Assembly: GCF_017302315.1 (NCBI RefSeq)
Contig: NZ_JAFLDT010000024.1
Location: 1-49,053, forward strand
Direction of reading: 5' to 3'
Length of the DNA: 49,053 bases
From: Zoogloea sp.
Lineage (GTDB): Bacteria; Pseudomonadota; Gammaproteobacteria; Burkholderiales; Rhodocyclaceae
Part shown: positions 1 to 7,530 of the stretch, piece by piece
Numbering within the stretch: the stretch's first letter is position 1
Layout of the letters: every line of letters starts with the position of its first letter
Notes under the pieces: generated by a model
What the model saw: the letters and a program-made list of their open reading frames with translations, nothing else
Databases searched by the model: none
Told to the model about the DNA's origin: nothing
Translations under genes and position numbers: made by a program

Positions 1-294
1 CTGGGCTGCATCCCGCACGCCCAGGTACGCATCTTTCAGCCTTCCAGCCTCGACGCGCGCCTTTTGCAGCTCGGCCACCTGGGCCTTCGTCGGCGGGCCA
101 GCCTGGCCCAACGACTCAGCCAGGCCCTTTACCCGCGCCTGCGCCTCACCCCATGCCGCCTTCGCCCCCTCCACGCCCTCGCGCATGGCACCGTACGTGC
201 GCAGCATGGCCGCCCGGCTGAGCGCCAGGCTGGCCAACAAGCTGGCCGGGTCACCGGTCAGCCGAAACGAGAGCTCAGAATTACGTGTGGCCAT
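1..294 (-). CDS. Tail tape measure protein, N-terminal part
   Basis: This frame opens with ATG at 294 and runs without a stop through position 1, giving the first 98 residues of a longer protein. The visible part begins MATRNSELSFRLTGDP and is Ala/Leu/Lys-rich helix with likely coiled coil, typical of the start of a tape measure protein, which sets tail length and is assembled with the tail chaperone. Its place directly after the frameshifted chaperone supports the call. The rest lies outside the window, so length and domains cannot be judged. Confidence 0.72.
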   Translation of the reverse strand, partial: MATRNSELSFRLTGDPASLLASLALSRAAMLRTYGAMREGVEGAKAAWGEAQARVKGLAESLGQAGPPTKAQVAELQKARVEAGRLKDAYLGVRDAAQ

Positions 295-311
295 GGCGTG
301 GGCGGGGGTGG

Positions 312-760
312 TTATTTCTTCTTGGCGGCCTCTTGCATTGCTTGCTCAAAAGTCCGCCACGGGTAACGCCAGGCATCGGTATGCCCAGCCAGGCGGATCA
401 AGCTGGAGACTGCGCGCTCGAGGGCTCCGACTGGATCGCCGGAATCACGCTCAGCAGCCCGGCGCGCAGCGCGAAAAAATCCTCGTTGAGCTCCCGGGCG
501 GCAGCAACAACTTCACGCAGCTGGCTCGGCGCCAGCCCCTCCACCTGCTCGGCAGCCAGGCTGCTCATGCGCTGCACGTCCTGCAAGCTCACGTCGCGCA
601 GCAACATCACGTCGATTACATCCACCGAATCAGAGGCCTTCTGCACATCCGCCAGCCAGGCCCGGATCTCACCCACAGTCAGCTCGCGCACAGTCACAGC
701 GAGGGGGGCCTCGCCCCCCTCACCGATCACCACTGTGCGGGTCACGGCCAGGCCGCTCAC
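312..760 (-). CDS. Tail assembly chaperone, long -1 frameshift product (GT-like)
   Basis: If ribosomes slip back one base at T_TTT_TTC (473-479), the frame opened at 760 stays open past the zero-frame stop at 398 and ends at TAA 312-314, giving about 149 residues. The added tail includes RLAGHTDAWRYPWRTF and ends in QEAAKKK, which looks like genuine protein. In lambda and many long-tailed phages the G and GT proteins made this way chaperone the tape measure during tail assembly, and the tape measure gene starts just downstream here. The frame and slippery site are seen directly; use of the frameshift is inferred. Confidence 0.72.
398..760 (-). CDS. Tail assembly chaperone, short product (G-like)
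   Basis: This 120-residue acidic, helical protein starts with GTG at 760, overlapping the TGA of the tail tube gene (GTGA overlap), so the two are translationally coupled. Its position between tail tube and tape measure matches the G protein of lambda-type tail modules. The C-terminal third contains the slippery run that would produce the longer form. It probably binds the tape measure and is absent from the mature virion, as known for the family. Sequence similarity alone was not decisive; the call leans on order and the frameshift. Confidence 0.72.
   Translation of the reverse strand: MSGLAVTRTVVIGEGGEAPLAVTVRELTVGEIRAWLADVQKASDSVDVIDVMLLRDVSLQDVQRMSSLAAEQVEGLAPSQLREVVAAARELNEDFFALRAGLLSVIPAIQSEPSSAQSPA
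473..479 (-). other. Slippery heptamer TTTTTTC for -1 frameshifting
   Basis: Read on the minus strand the bases are T TTT TTC in the zero frame, which fits the X XXY YYZ rule for -1 slippage. It lies about 75 bases before the zero-frame stop of the chaperone gene, the usual placement in tail chaperone genes. No pseudoknot was modelled. Confidence 0.7.
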
Positions 761-1530
761 GCCGGCACGCCCAGGTACGTCATCCGGCCAAACTGGCCGA
801 ACTCCCCGTCCTCGGTCTTGCTCGTGTCAGCCAGCAGGCTGATCGTGACCTTGGGCTTGGCCACCTCATTGCCGATCAGATCCGTCTTGTCTGCGGCACT
901 AAACTTCGCGCGCCAGAACTCATACAAATAGCGCGCGTTGTTGGCCTTCGAGATCCCCTCGAAGCGCAGCACATACTCGTCATCGGCGGCAGTCAGCAGC
1001 GTGGCCCGCGACTGGGCGCCATAGCTGTAGTCGGCCTTGATGGGCGCCACAAACGGGCCGCCGGTAGTGACGTTGATCACATCCAGAGAGCCAAATGCGC
1101 CCCCGTCGCGCAGGTTGTAATTGACCCCGGCGGCCAGCGTCTTCGGGCTGGCAGTCGAGTCCTTGATCACAACACTGGTCGCCAGGCCACGGCGCAGCGT
1201 CAGGATGTCACCCACGGCGGGCAGATCAGCGGCAATCACCTCGGCCGTAGCAGTACTGGCCGCCACCTCGGTCACGCGCGCGCTGAACATCAGCTTGGCA
1301 TTGGCCTTGTTGATGTCCGACATCTCCGCTTCAATCGTGCCGCTCTTCTTATTGATCCAGGTCGCGTCCAGCAACGAGTTAACCGACTCACTCTCGTTGT
1401 GCTCGCCTTTTTCCGTCGCGAGCGCAAACGAAAAGCTCTCCAGGTTCGAGAGGGTCACAAATGCCCCCGGAACACCGTTTGTCAGCTTGGCAACCATGGC
1501 CCGGCCACGGCCGGCAATGTAGTCTTTCAT
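757..1530 (-). CDS. Major tail tube protein
   Basis: The protein has 257 residues and a good ribosome binding site (AAGGAGGCGAAGAG before ATG). It begins MKDYIAGRGRAMVAKL and is rich in beta-type segments with a middle Ig-like or variable stretch, as expected for a tail tube subunit of a long-tailed phage. It lies between the small linker gene and the tail chaperone, exactly where the tube gene sits in B3/D3112-like phages. No separate sheath gene is seen, which argues against a contractile tail. It would polymerise around the tape measure to form the tail shaft. Confidence 0.75.
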   Translation of the reverse strand: MKDYIAGRGRAMVAKLTNGVPGAFVTLSNLESFSFALATEKGEHNESESVNSLLDATWINKKSGTIEAEMSDINKANAKLMFSARVTEVAASTATAEVIAADLPAVGDILTLRRGLATSVVIKDSTASPKTLAAGVNYNLRDGGAFGSLDVINVTTGGPFVAPIKADYSYGAQSRATLLTAADDEYVLRFEGISKANNARYLYEFWRAKFSAADKTDLIGNEVAKPKVTISLLADTSKTEDGEFGQFGRMTYLGVPA

Positions 1531-1542
1531 CTCTTCGCCTCC

Positions 1543-1764
1543 TTATTCGGCCGCAGCCGGGGTGTGTTCCTCGGCCTTGCCCAGGCCGATCAGCCAGGCT
1601 GCCGAATCCAGATCGAGGCCGTGCAGCTCGAGATCGAGCACGGCACCGGCCGGGTAATCGCGGCCAGCGTGCTCATGGGGCGCCAGCAGTTTGATCGCCT
1701 TCAGCGGAGCCTTCGCGGCGGCATCCACGCTGGGCGCGTCAGCCGGGGTGTTCTTCGGGGGCAT
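1543..1764 (-). CDS. Small phage protein of unknown function in tail operon
   Basis: A 73-residue protein starting MPPKNTPADAPS with an Ala/Pro-rich N-terminus, then a short domain containing LLAPHEHAGRDYPAGAVLDL. The second half resembles the short domain found in the proteins at 5670-6071 and 3395-5656 (an LxxxHxxxGxxYxxGxxxxL-like pattern), a family often located next to capsid and tail genes in Mu relatives. It is tightly packed between the tail terminator-like and tail tube genes. Function is unknown; a minor structural or assembly role is inferred from position only. Confidence 0.6.
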   Translation of the reverse strand: MPPKNTPADAPSVDAAAKAPLKAIKLLAPHEHAGRDYPAGAVLDLELHGLDLDSAAWLIGLGKAEEHTPAAAE

Positions 1765-1779
1765 GTCATCCTCCAGGGG

Positions 1780-2205
1780 TTATGTCCAGGCTTCGGGCCT
1801 GGACGAGTAGAAACTCGTCAAAAAATCGTCCTGCCACCACTGCACCCCCGCCTCAAACTTCAGCAGGCGCCCACGGGCAAAGTGCAAGGGCTCCGCACCG
1901 TCGAAGGGCTCCCAGCCCACCAGGCGGTCGAACAGCAGTTTTCGGAACGCAACCAGGTCGGCCGCAGCGGCAGCCCCCGCGGCATCGCGCACATTGCGCA
2001 CGCACAGAATCACGCCGTACATCCGCGCCACCAACTGCGTGCCAGACGTGAACGGCTCTTTCGTGGCTGAGTCGTCGCCCAGGTGCAGCACAAACGCGCA
2101 CGGCGCAGGCGGCGCAGAGTCAGCCAGGGCGCCAAACTCAGCAGCCCCGCCCACTTGACGGAATGAGGGGTCGGCCAGGCGAGCAACCAGCGCAGCGGCA
2201 GACAT
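1780..2205 (-). CDS. Tail terminator / DUF1834-like protein (Mu gp37 position)
   Basis: A 141-residue protein whose ATG overlaps the stop of the upstream gp36-like gene (TGATG). It has a mixed alpha/beta composition, and the stretch GVQWWQDDFLTSF near the C-terminus is of the kind seen in DUF1834 or tail terminator proteins. In Mu the equivalent gene follows gp36 directly. It would cap the tail tube at the head end. The assignment rests on size, order and general resemblance; a different connector function cannot be excluded. Confidence 0.65.
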   Translation of the reverse strand: MSAAALVARLADPSFRQVGGAAEFGALADSAPPAPCAFVLHLGDDSATKEPFTSGTQLVARMYGVILCVRNVRDAAGAAAAADLVAFRKLLFDRLVGWEPFDGAEPLHFARGRLLKFEAGVQWWQDDFLTSFYSSRPEAWT

Positions 2206-2630
2206 CAGTAGTCCCCCAGCAGCTCGTCGCTGAAAAGCCGGTCACGGCTGCGGACTTTTACGGTCCCAGCCGCAGGCGTGACGGATGTCGGGTCGATGCC
2301 CAAGGAAAGCCGACCGGCGGCAATGTCCTTGAGCCGGGCAATGGCGTCTTCGTAGCGCTGGCGCACCACCTCCGGCACGGCATCGTCGTAGAGCCGATAG
2401 CGCGTGATGTCGCACGCGATGGGCACCAGCACCGGCGGCACTGGCTCAGGCAGAGGGAGGGAATAGCGGGAGCCCACATAACCATCGATCTCGCCCTCGG
2501 CGTCCGCGATGGCGCGATCCAGCACGGCATCGACCACCGCGCCGGTGTAGGGGGCGAACTTGTCGGTACGCTGGATCAGCTCGTCCAGTCCGTAGCGCTC
2601 TTCGAGAAGGGGGCGGGATGTGTAGGGCAT
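2205..2630 (-). CDS. DUF1320 head-tail connector (Mu gp36-like)
   Basis: The protein has 141 residues and begins MPYTSRPLLEERYGLDEL. The N-terminal LEERYG followed by a helical domain ending ITRYRLYD and the motif RYEDAIARLKDIAAG is typical of DUF1320 proteins, which act as neck or head-completion proteins in Mu-like phages. The frame is open further upstream to 2738, but the start at 2630 matches the family N-terminus. It is coupled to the downstream gene by overlap. Identification is fairly secure at family level. Confidence 0.82.
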   Translation of the reverse strand: MPYTSRPLLEERYGLDELIQRTDKFAPYTGAVVDAVLDRAIADAEGEIDGYVGSRYSLPLPEPVPPVLVPIACDITRYRLYDDAVPEVVRQRYEDAIARLKDIAAGRLSLGIDPTSVTPAAGTVKVRSRDRLFSDELLGDY

Positions 2631-2711
2631 GCCGCCATCTTCGCGCGCGCGCGACAGGCACGCCATGGAGGCACATGCCCCCAGGGCGTGGCGGGAACCA
2701 GTTGAACGCAG

Positions 2712-2728
2712 GCATGTACATGCGTACA
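2712..2728. promoter_or_regulatory. Palindromic operator candidate before the plus-strand cassette
   Basis: The 12-mer GCATGTACATGC at 2712-2723 is a perfect palindrome and overlaps TGTAC-N4-GTACA at 2715-2728. It ends 8 bases before the ATG at 2737 and also lies 82 bases upstream of the divergent gp36-like gene. This is where a repressor would act, possibly the HTH protein encoded at 3103-3354. Binding is untested. Confidence 0.4.
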
Positions 2729-2736
2729 GTCCACGC

Positions 2737-3063
2737 ATGAATCTCGTCGTAGATATCTATCTTGTGCGCCGGCTGGGCTGGGTGCTGCCGCGCTTCCGTG
2801 GCTGCATGTACCGCCCGAGCCGCGGCGTGCTGCTTGTGCGAGATCAGCACATCGTCGAGATGCGCCGTCACATCCGCGTCGCGACCCTGCAGCCCACCCC
2901 CGACTCGACCGAGCCCGCCCCCCCACCGCTGCACGACGTGCAACTGGTATGGGCCGACGGCCACGAGTTGATGCTCAACGGCTTTGAGCGAATCGAAGAA
3001 AGCCCCGGCCGCTGGATTGACTACGCGCAGAGCTGGGATGCACTTGTTGTACGCGCCGAGTGA
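2737..3063 (+). CDS. Cargo protein of unknown function, opposite strand to tail genes
   Basis: A 108-residue basic protein starting MNLVVDIYLVRRLGWVL. I do not recognise the family. It contains a beta-rich middle (GVLLVRDQHIVEM and HDVQLVWADGHELMLNGFER) and no membrane segment or catalytic motif I can name. It is followed 39 bases later by an HTH gene on the same strand, and both interrupt the minus-strand morphogenesis operon. The palindrome just upstream could control it. It is most likely an independently expressed phage cargo gene (moron). Confidence 0.6.
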   Translation: MNLVVDIYLVRRLGWVLPRFRGCMYRPSRGVLLVRDQHIVEMRRHIRVATLQPTPDSTEPAPPPLHDVQLVWADGHELMLNGFERIEESPGRWIDYAQSWDALVVRAE

Positions 3064-3071
3064 GATACATT
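3044..3071 (+). promoter_or_regulatory. Weak sigma-70-like promoter for the HTH gene
   Basis: TTGTTG (3044-3049) and TACATT (3066-3071) are 16 bases apart, 32 bases before the ATG of the HTH gene. The match to consensus is partial (about 7 of 12). Confidence 0.3.
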
Positions 3072-3102
3072 AGCGGGCGGCGAAACTCATACAAATCCGA
3101 TC

Positions 3103-3354
3103 ATGACCAAGCCCACACAGCCCAAGCGCCCCAAGCTCATCATCCGCTCAGGCGATCAGGCTCGAGCGATGCGCAAAAAGCTCGGCTTGAATCAAGCCGA
3201 GTTTTGGGGGCGAGTGGGCACCACACAATCCGGTGGATCACGCTATGAGAGCGGAAGAGACATTCCGGACGCGGTGTTGATGTTGCTGCAGATTGCCTAT
3301 GGGCCTGAACACCATGCATCGCTGCTACAAGAGTGGCTGAGATCGCGTCCCTGA
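3103..3354 (+). CDS. Small HTH (XRE-like) DNA-binding protein
   Basis: The 83-residue protein has a classic helix-turn-helix in residues about 20-55 (RAMRKKLGLNQAEFWGRVG followed by SRYESGRDIPDAVLML). The basic N-terminus (TKPTQPKRPK) could also contact DNA. It is encoded on the plus strand against the surrounding tail genes and shares a cassette with the unknown gene upstream. It may autoregulate through the palindrome at 2712-2728, in the manner of a toxin-antitoxin or moron repressor, but the upstream partner does not look like a known toxin. No clear Shine-Dalgarno sequence is seen. Confidence 0.75.
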   Translation: MTKPTQPKRPKLIIRSGDQARAMRKKLGLNQAEFWGRVGTTQSGGSRYESGRDIPDAVLMLLQIAYGPEHHASLLQEWLRSRP

Positions 3355-3383
3355 AGGGTCGGGGCTAAAGCCCCAGACCCTTC
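3353..3383. terminator. Strong hairpin between convergent genes
   Basis: The arms GAAGGGTC+GGGGCT and AGCCCC+GACCCTTC pair with a two-base loop and one bulged A. The hairpin begins in the stop codon of the HTH gene and ends 12 bases before the stop of the convergent fibre gene. No U-run follows on either strand, so termination efficiency is uncertain. Confidence 0.55.
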
Positions 3384-3394
3384 GGGGATTGCAG

Positions 3395-5656
3395 TTAAGC
3401 GGCTGCGGACACGGCGAGCATCTCTGGGTAAGTGCGAGCCTTACCGACGATCTTGATCCGGCCGACGCGTTTTTGCGTCAGCGGCGTACTGTTGCCGGTC
3501 GATCCGAGGTAAAACACAGCCCCATTTGGCATCACATCGACGATGTTCTTGCCATTCGAGTCGACGGCCCCGGCTACGCGACCGACAGACAGTCGCATGT
3601 TGCCCGTTCCGCCCTCGACAGCCTCTTTGGCTAGGCTGTATTGCCAGGTCTGCGGCTGGAAAGCGCGCACAGGGTTATCCACGTTTGCAACGCTGAAGAC
3701 TTCCTGCTTGATAGATCCGTCGCCGTTGTAAATCGTGCGCCCCCAGTAGAAGTCGCTCGTGACTCCTGCAATGACATCCTCGACAACTCCACCGCCAAAC
3801 GGGCCCGGCCTGCGGCACATGCCAAAACGATGGTCATTGTCAATTTTGCAGTAGAGCACTCCGTCCCAACCCTTGAGTGTCATGCAGACGGACTTTCCGT
3901 TGAACGTCACAACGCATTGCTGCGTGATGCCGTTTCCGACCACTAGGTCGGTCTGAGAAAACCAAGATTTCGCATCGCCTGCGCTCGGTGCTGTCTGTCC
4001 TCCGGTCACTCCGTCCCCGACGTCCCCGACGTAGAGAATACGCTGCTGCGCACGCTGGAAAGAGCGTGCAGCAACCCACAATCCACGGGAGGTATCGCCC
4101 GCAAAACTGGGCGTATTGGCCGCCGCGCAGACGCCAATCCCTCCCCTCAGGGTTGATGCTCCTGACGCAGTCGGGACAGTCAGGGAGACCCAAATCAAAT
4201 CAGTTCCGGGCAGGTAGTCGCACTCCGCCATGTAGGCGTTGTAGTTCTGCCCATCCACGGGATTAAGCGCTACCGGAGCATTGACGATGGACGTCATGAC
4301 CAGCTTTTTCAAATCAAAATAGGCGCGCCGCTCGGTCCCTGACTTGTCGAAGATATAGAGGTAGCAGTAATCACGATCCCGTTTGACGAACATGCAGTAC
4401 GTAATTGAATCGTTGTCGGACGGGATCGTGCCAAACCAGGGTTCATCGATCTTGTGCTCCGCATTGACCGCGGTCTCCACCAGCTTCTGAAGCGCCCCGC
4501 CGCCGAGGTACGGCGAATCGGCATAGGCTCCCGCCGTGACGTTTGTAGCCGTGATTGCGCCAGCTGTAATGCCTGCACCTGGATCTGCGGTATAGCGCAG
4601 GCGATTGATGTGCGACGGGTGCGTATCGATGCATTGCAGCTGCTCGGACGGAATCTGCACTTTCGGAAATCCCTCGACGCACAAGCCCGTCGTCGCATCG
4701 ATGGTCCAACTGTTGTAGGTGTCGAAACACTGAGTGCCATCGACGTTGCATCCCTGATAAGGCCAGACGTCACCAGCATATCCGCGGGAAACATAGTCGT
4801 TCGGTGCCCCGCTTTGGTTCTGCGTTTTTTCGAGTTGCGGATCGGCGCACCAATAGCTGAACGAATTGATCGGACCGTGCAGCTCGAATCGGAACGTTGA
4901 TGTTGTGTTTGTGGGCGTTCCGAAAACACCGAAACGGAAAAACTTCCCTGCCGGAGGGGTAAAAGTCCGGCTTTCGAGAACGGCCGAATCAGACCCTCTC
5001 ACAAATTTGAGAATGAACTCGGTTGATCCGTCGCCCATGTACCACTCGGAGAACGTGAGCTGACGTCGATCGTATGTCGCGGAGTTTGTGCGCCATAGTT
5101 CCGTGGTGCCGGTGTTCGTGCAGTCGCACCGATAGACGCTCTTGCGCTGGCCGTTTGGGCTGAGCATTTCCGCCTCCAGCACCTGCGTCACCCGCGCGGT
5201 CTTGGACATCCCGATGGATCGGTCGGGCGCCTGGATCAGGTTCTCGACGCGGCGCGCCCCCCAGAACCCAGGATCATTGCTGCGATTGATATACCTGATC
5301 ACGCCGTAGCAGTCGATCATTGAGCTGACGCCGGTGCGGGTGTAGTTATGCACCGATCCGTCTGGGTTGATGAGGCTGTGTGTAAGGGGTATCTCTTGCA
5401 GCACAACATCCCCAGATTGCACCCCGACTACCGCACCGCCCGACAAAAGTCCAATCCCCGACCCCGAGGGGCTTGCCATTACAGGCACGGCAGGCCCCGG
5501 CGGCATTGAGGGGAGCGCGCCAGCTTGCTCCGCCAAGGTACCCACTGCAACGAGCTTTGTCCCTTCGGCCTCAGGCAGCGCAACCGGGGTACCGGTAGCA
5601 AACTTGTTGCCGTCCCGGCGGAGCGGAGACAGTGTCACGTAGCGGCGATCAGCCAT
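3395..5656 (-). CDS. Large putative head fibre/spike protein
   Basis: A 753-residue protein inserted between the small gp35-like gene and the connector genes. Residues about 5-45 (LSPLRRDGNKFATGTPV...GTLA) resemble the short capsid-associated domain of the neighbouring gene at 5670-6071. The rest looks like two carbohydrate-binding or jelly-roll repeats: residues about 140-300 contain NLIQAP, LTFSEWYMGDG and YWCADPQLEKT, the pattern of phage head-spike/fibre domains, and a second such module follows at about 390-520. Its G+C is visibly lower than in the flanking genes. A fibre displayed on the capsid is inferred; it could be a tail-associated lectin instead. Confidence 0.6.
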   Translation of the reverse strand: MADRRYVTLSPLRRDGNKFATGTPVALPEAEGTKLVAVGTLAEQAGALPSMPPGPAVPVMASPSGSGIGLLSGGAVVGVQSGDVVLQEIPLTHSLINPDGSVHNYTRTGVSSMIDCYGVIRYINRSNDPGFWGARRVENLIQAPDRSIGMSKTARVTQVLEAEMLSPNGQRKSVYRCDCTNTGTTELWRTNSATYDRRQLTFSEWYMGDGSTEFILKFVRGSDSAVLESRTFTPPAGKFFRFGVFGTPTNTTSTFRFELHGPINSFSYWCADPQLEKTQNQSGAPNDYVSRGYAGDVWPYQGCNVDGTQCFDTYNSWTIDATTGLCVEGFPKVQIPSEQLQCIDTHPSHINRLRYTADPGAGITAGAITATNVTAGAYADSPYLGGGALQKLVETAVNAEHKIDEPWFGTIPSDNDSITYCMFVKRDRDYCYLYIFDKSGTERRAYFDLKKLVMTSIVNAPVALNPVDGQNYNAYMAECDYLPGTDLIWVSLTVPTASGASTLRGGIGVCAAANTPSFAGDTSRGLWVAARSFQRAQQRILYVGDVGDGVTGGQTAPSAGDAKSWFSQTDLVVGNGITQQCVVTFNGKSVCMTLKGWDGVLYCKIDNDHRFGMCRRPGPFGGGVVEDVIAGVTSDFYWGRTIYNGDGSIKQEVFSVANVDNPVRAFQPQTWQYSLAKEAVEGGTGNMRLSVGRVAGAVDSNGKNIVDVMPNGAVFYLGSTGNSTPLTQKRVGRIKIVGKARTYPEMLAVSAAA

Positions 5657-5669
5657 ATTGGTCTCCCGC

Positions 5670-6071
5670 TCAGTCGGTCAGCGCAACAGCGCCCGCGGCC
5701 TGCAGCACTGCAACCTCGGCTGCATCCAGCTCCAGCGACTCCCCTTCCGGCTGGCCCGGGCCGTACAGCTTGCGGTTGCGGCGCAGGCGATGCAGCACAC
5801 GCACATTCACACGCGCTGGGGCAGTGGGCGCATCAATCGCGGCCTGGGCATCAACAGCACCAGGCGCATCATCAAGCACCGGATACGTCGCCGGAGGCGC
5901 CTCGGCGGCGATGGCTGCAGCGGCGGCTGCCAGGGCAGCATCCTGCTCGGCGTGGAGGGTGGCAGTGGCTTCAGTGCGCACCTGGTCAGCAGCGTTCTTA
6001 TCCGCAACCACCTGGTGCTGCTGCTCATCACCCGGCGGCACGGCCGGGGCTTTCTGGGTCTTCGGGGGCAT
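5670..6071 (-). CDS. Small capsid-associated protein (Mu gp35 position)
   Basis: A 133-residue protein with a good ribosome binding site (GAAGGAGAGACACAG). The first 80 residues are Ala/Pro/Asp-rich and probably disordered. The last 45 (NVRVLHRLRRNRKLYGPG... to AAGAVALTD) form a short domain seen in proteins located next to the capsid gene of Mu relatives (HI1506/gp35 or DUF7210-like). The same pattern opens the large protein downstream. Function is unknown; a head-completion or anchoring role is inferred from position. Confidence 0.65.
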   Translation of the reverse strand: MPPKTQKAPAVPPGDEQQHQVVADKNAADQVRTEATATLHAEQDAALAAAAAAIAAEAPPATYPVLDDAPGAVDAQAAIDAPTAPARVNVRVLHRLRRNRKLYGPGQPEGESLELDAAEVAVLQAAGAVALTD

Positions 6072-6089
6072 CTGTGTCTCTCCTTCGCA

Positions 6090-6113
6090 CCCCGCCAGGC
6101 AACCCTGGCGGGG
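6090..6113 (-). terminator. Perfect hairpin just after the major capsid gene
   Basis: CCCCGCCAGG, loop CAAC, CCTGGCGGGG: a 10-bp perfect stem in the 70-base gap between the capsid stop and the gp35-like start. There is no U-run, so it is more likely an attenuator or RNA-stability element that raises capsid mRNA relative to downstream genes. Confidence 0.55.
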
Positions 6114-6141
6114 CGGAGCGTGCTACATCGCGGGGGGGGTA

Positions 6142-7077
6142 TTAAGCGGCGGACTTGATCAGGAAGCCCGCACTGGCGCCGGCAATCACGGGCATCAGCT
6201 CGTCCGTCACGGGGTAGATCCAGCTCTTGCTGGAGCGGTCGTAGTACGGCTGCTCCACGATGGGGTAGTTGGAGAGGCGGTAGGTGTAGCCGTAGCTCGG
6301 CTTGCCGCGCTCGGCGACCGAGCCCACCTCGGTGTACGCCACCACCACGTCACCGCCCCAGCAGTCCTGCATCACGCCGGATGCGTCCTCGTAGATCGAC
6401 TCACCCACCGCCACACGCTGCACACCCCACAGGGCGGCCAGCAGATCGGTGGTCACGGTGTCGCGGCCCGTGTACTTGATGCGGTCGATGATCGAGGGGT
6501 TTTCCTGGGCGGCGTCGAAGGCCTTGGCGCTGAGCACCACGGTGTTCGGCCGGCGACCAATGGCTGCGCGCACCGCGGCCTTGGCTTCCTGGATGTCCTG
6601 GGTCGGCTTGCTGGCCGGGTCGGTCCACTTGTCGGTGCCGCCCAGCGTCACCTTGTTGGTCGCGGGGTAGTTGGCCAGGTTGGTGGCCAGGCCGGCGGCA
6701 AACTGCTCGGTGCGCAGCTCGATGATGTCCTGCACCGTGCTCGCGGTGGCGCTGCCCATGTCCACGCCCGGCAGGCTGGCCGTGGCCTCTTCATTGATCT
6801 CCATCGGCAGCATGCCTTCCAGCGCATGCTGCTCAAGCACGTAGGGCGCCCCGTCGTGGCCGAGCTGAATGCGACGGGTGTTCTGGCCCGGCGAGCGTGC
6901 GGTGTTGTAGATCCGGAAGCTCTCACGGCCAAAGGTCAGGATCTTGCCGCCGCGCTGCGACACCGGCACGAGCGGAAACAGCACCTGATACACCATCGCA
7001 GCATTGCGATAGCCCTGGGCAGCGGTGGAGAGGACGGCATCGACTACGCGAGCCTGGGCGGGGTTCATTTGCGGCAT
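6142..7077 (-). CDS. Major capsid protein (HK97-fold, Mu-like)
   Basis: The 311-residue protein has a good ribosome binding site (CAGGAGTAATCC). Segments such as FPLVPVSQRGGKILTFGRESF, a central helical region with IELRTEQFAAGLATNLANYP, and the C-terminal YGYTYRLSNYPIVEQPYYD match major capsid proteins of B3/D3112-like phages and many Mu-like prophages. It lies after protease/scaffold and decoration genes in the standard order. It forms the icosahedral shell. No separate N-terminal delta domain is seen, in keeping with a scaffold supplied by the protease gene. Confidence 0.87.
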   Translation of the reverse strand: MPQMNPAQARVVDAVLSTAAQGYRNAAMVYQVLFPLVPVSQRGGKILTFGRESFRIYNTARSPGQNTRRIQLGHDGAPYVLEQHALEGMLPMEINEEATASLPGVDMGSATASTVQDIIELRTEQFAAGLATNLANYPATNKVTLGGTDKWTDPASKPTQDIQEAKAAVRAAIGRRPNTVVLSAKAFDAAQENPSIIDRIKYTGRDTVTTDLLAALWGVQRVAVGESIYEDASGVMQDCWGGDVVVAYTEVGSVAERGKPSYGYTYRLSNYPIVEQPYYDRSSKSWIYPVTDELMPVIAGASAGFLIKSAA

Positions 7078-7144
7078 GGATTACTCCTGGTGATCGGGGT
7101 AGAGCGCCCCGCAGGGCGCAATGGGGGGCGTGGCGGGGGCCGCG

Positions 7145-7495
7145 TCAGGCGGTAGCCGGCAGCAGCAGCACTTCCACAAACTGTCCGGCGGCGGTGGCCA
7201 CCTCGCCCGGGGCCAGCCGGCCCAGGGTTACGCCGGCCGCCTTGGTGATCGCCCGGCCGCTCGCGTCCGTCTGCACGAAGGCGCCTTCGGCAATCGCGGC
7301 ACCGGCCTCGACCACGGCAGTGCCCAGCACATCAACGGTCTGCCGGGCACCGATGGCCACGGTGCTGCGGCCCACACCGTAGGCCGAGGCCCCGGCGGCC
7401 GGCACAGCGCCGGCAATGGTCACAAAGCGGTCGGCCGTGAGCGCCGCAGTGGCGATCACAGACTGGGTGAGGATGGGGGTGGATTGACGGCCCAT
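7145..7495 (-). CDS. Capsid decoration protein (DUF2190-like)
   Basis: A 116-residue, Ala/Val/Gly-rich, all-beta-looking protein with the pattern TADRFVTIAGAVPAAG and a C-terminal beta strand FVEVLLLPATA, typical of DUF2190 capsid cement proteins. It lies between protease and capsid genes. It probably binds the outside of the expanded capsid as a trimer, as known for the family. A short hairpin GCGCCC-CGCAG-GGCGC-like (7104-7119) sits between it and the capsid gene. Confidence 0.75.
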   Translation of the reverse strand: MGRQSTPILTQSVIATAALTADRFVTIAGAVPAAGASAYGVGRSTVAIGARQTVDVLGTAVVEAGAAIAEGAFVQTDASGRAITKAAGVTLGRLAPGEVATAAGQFVEVLLLPATA

Positions 7496-7530
7496 GGCGG
7501 AGGAGTCCTATAGAGATAGAGAGGGGAAGG

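Noticed and set aside
2641-2652. Alternating CG run TCGCGCGCGCGA as a possible Z-DNA or operator site
   Set aside because: It is short and expected by chance in sequence of this G+C content.
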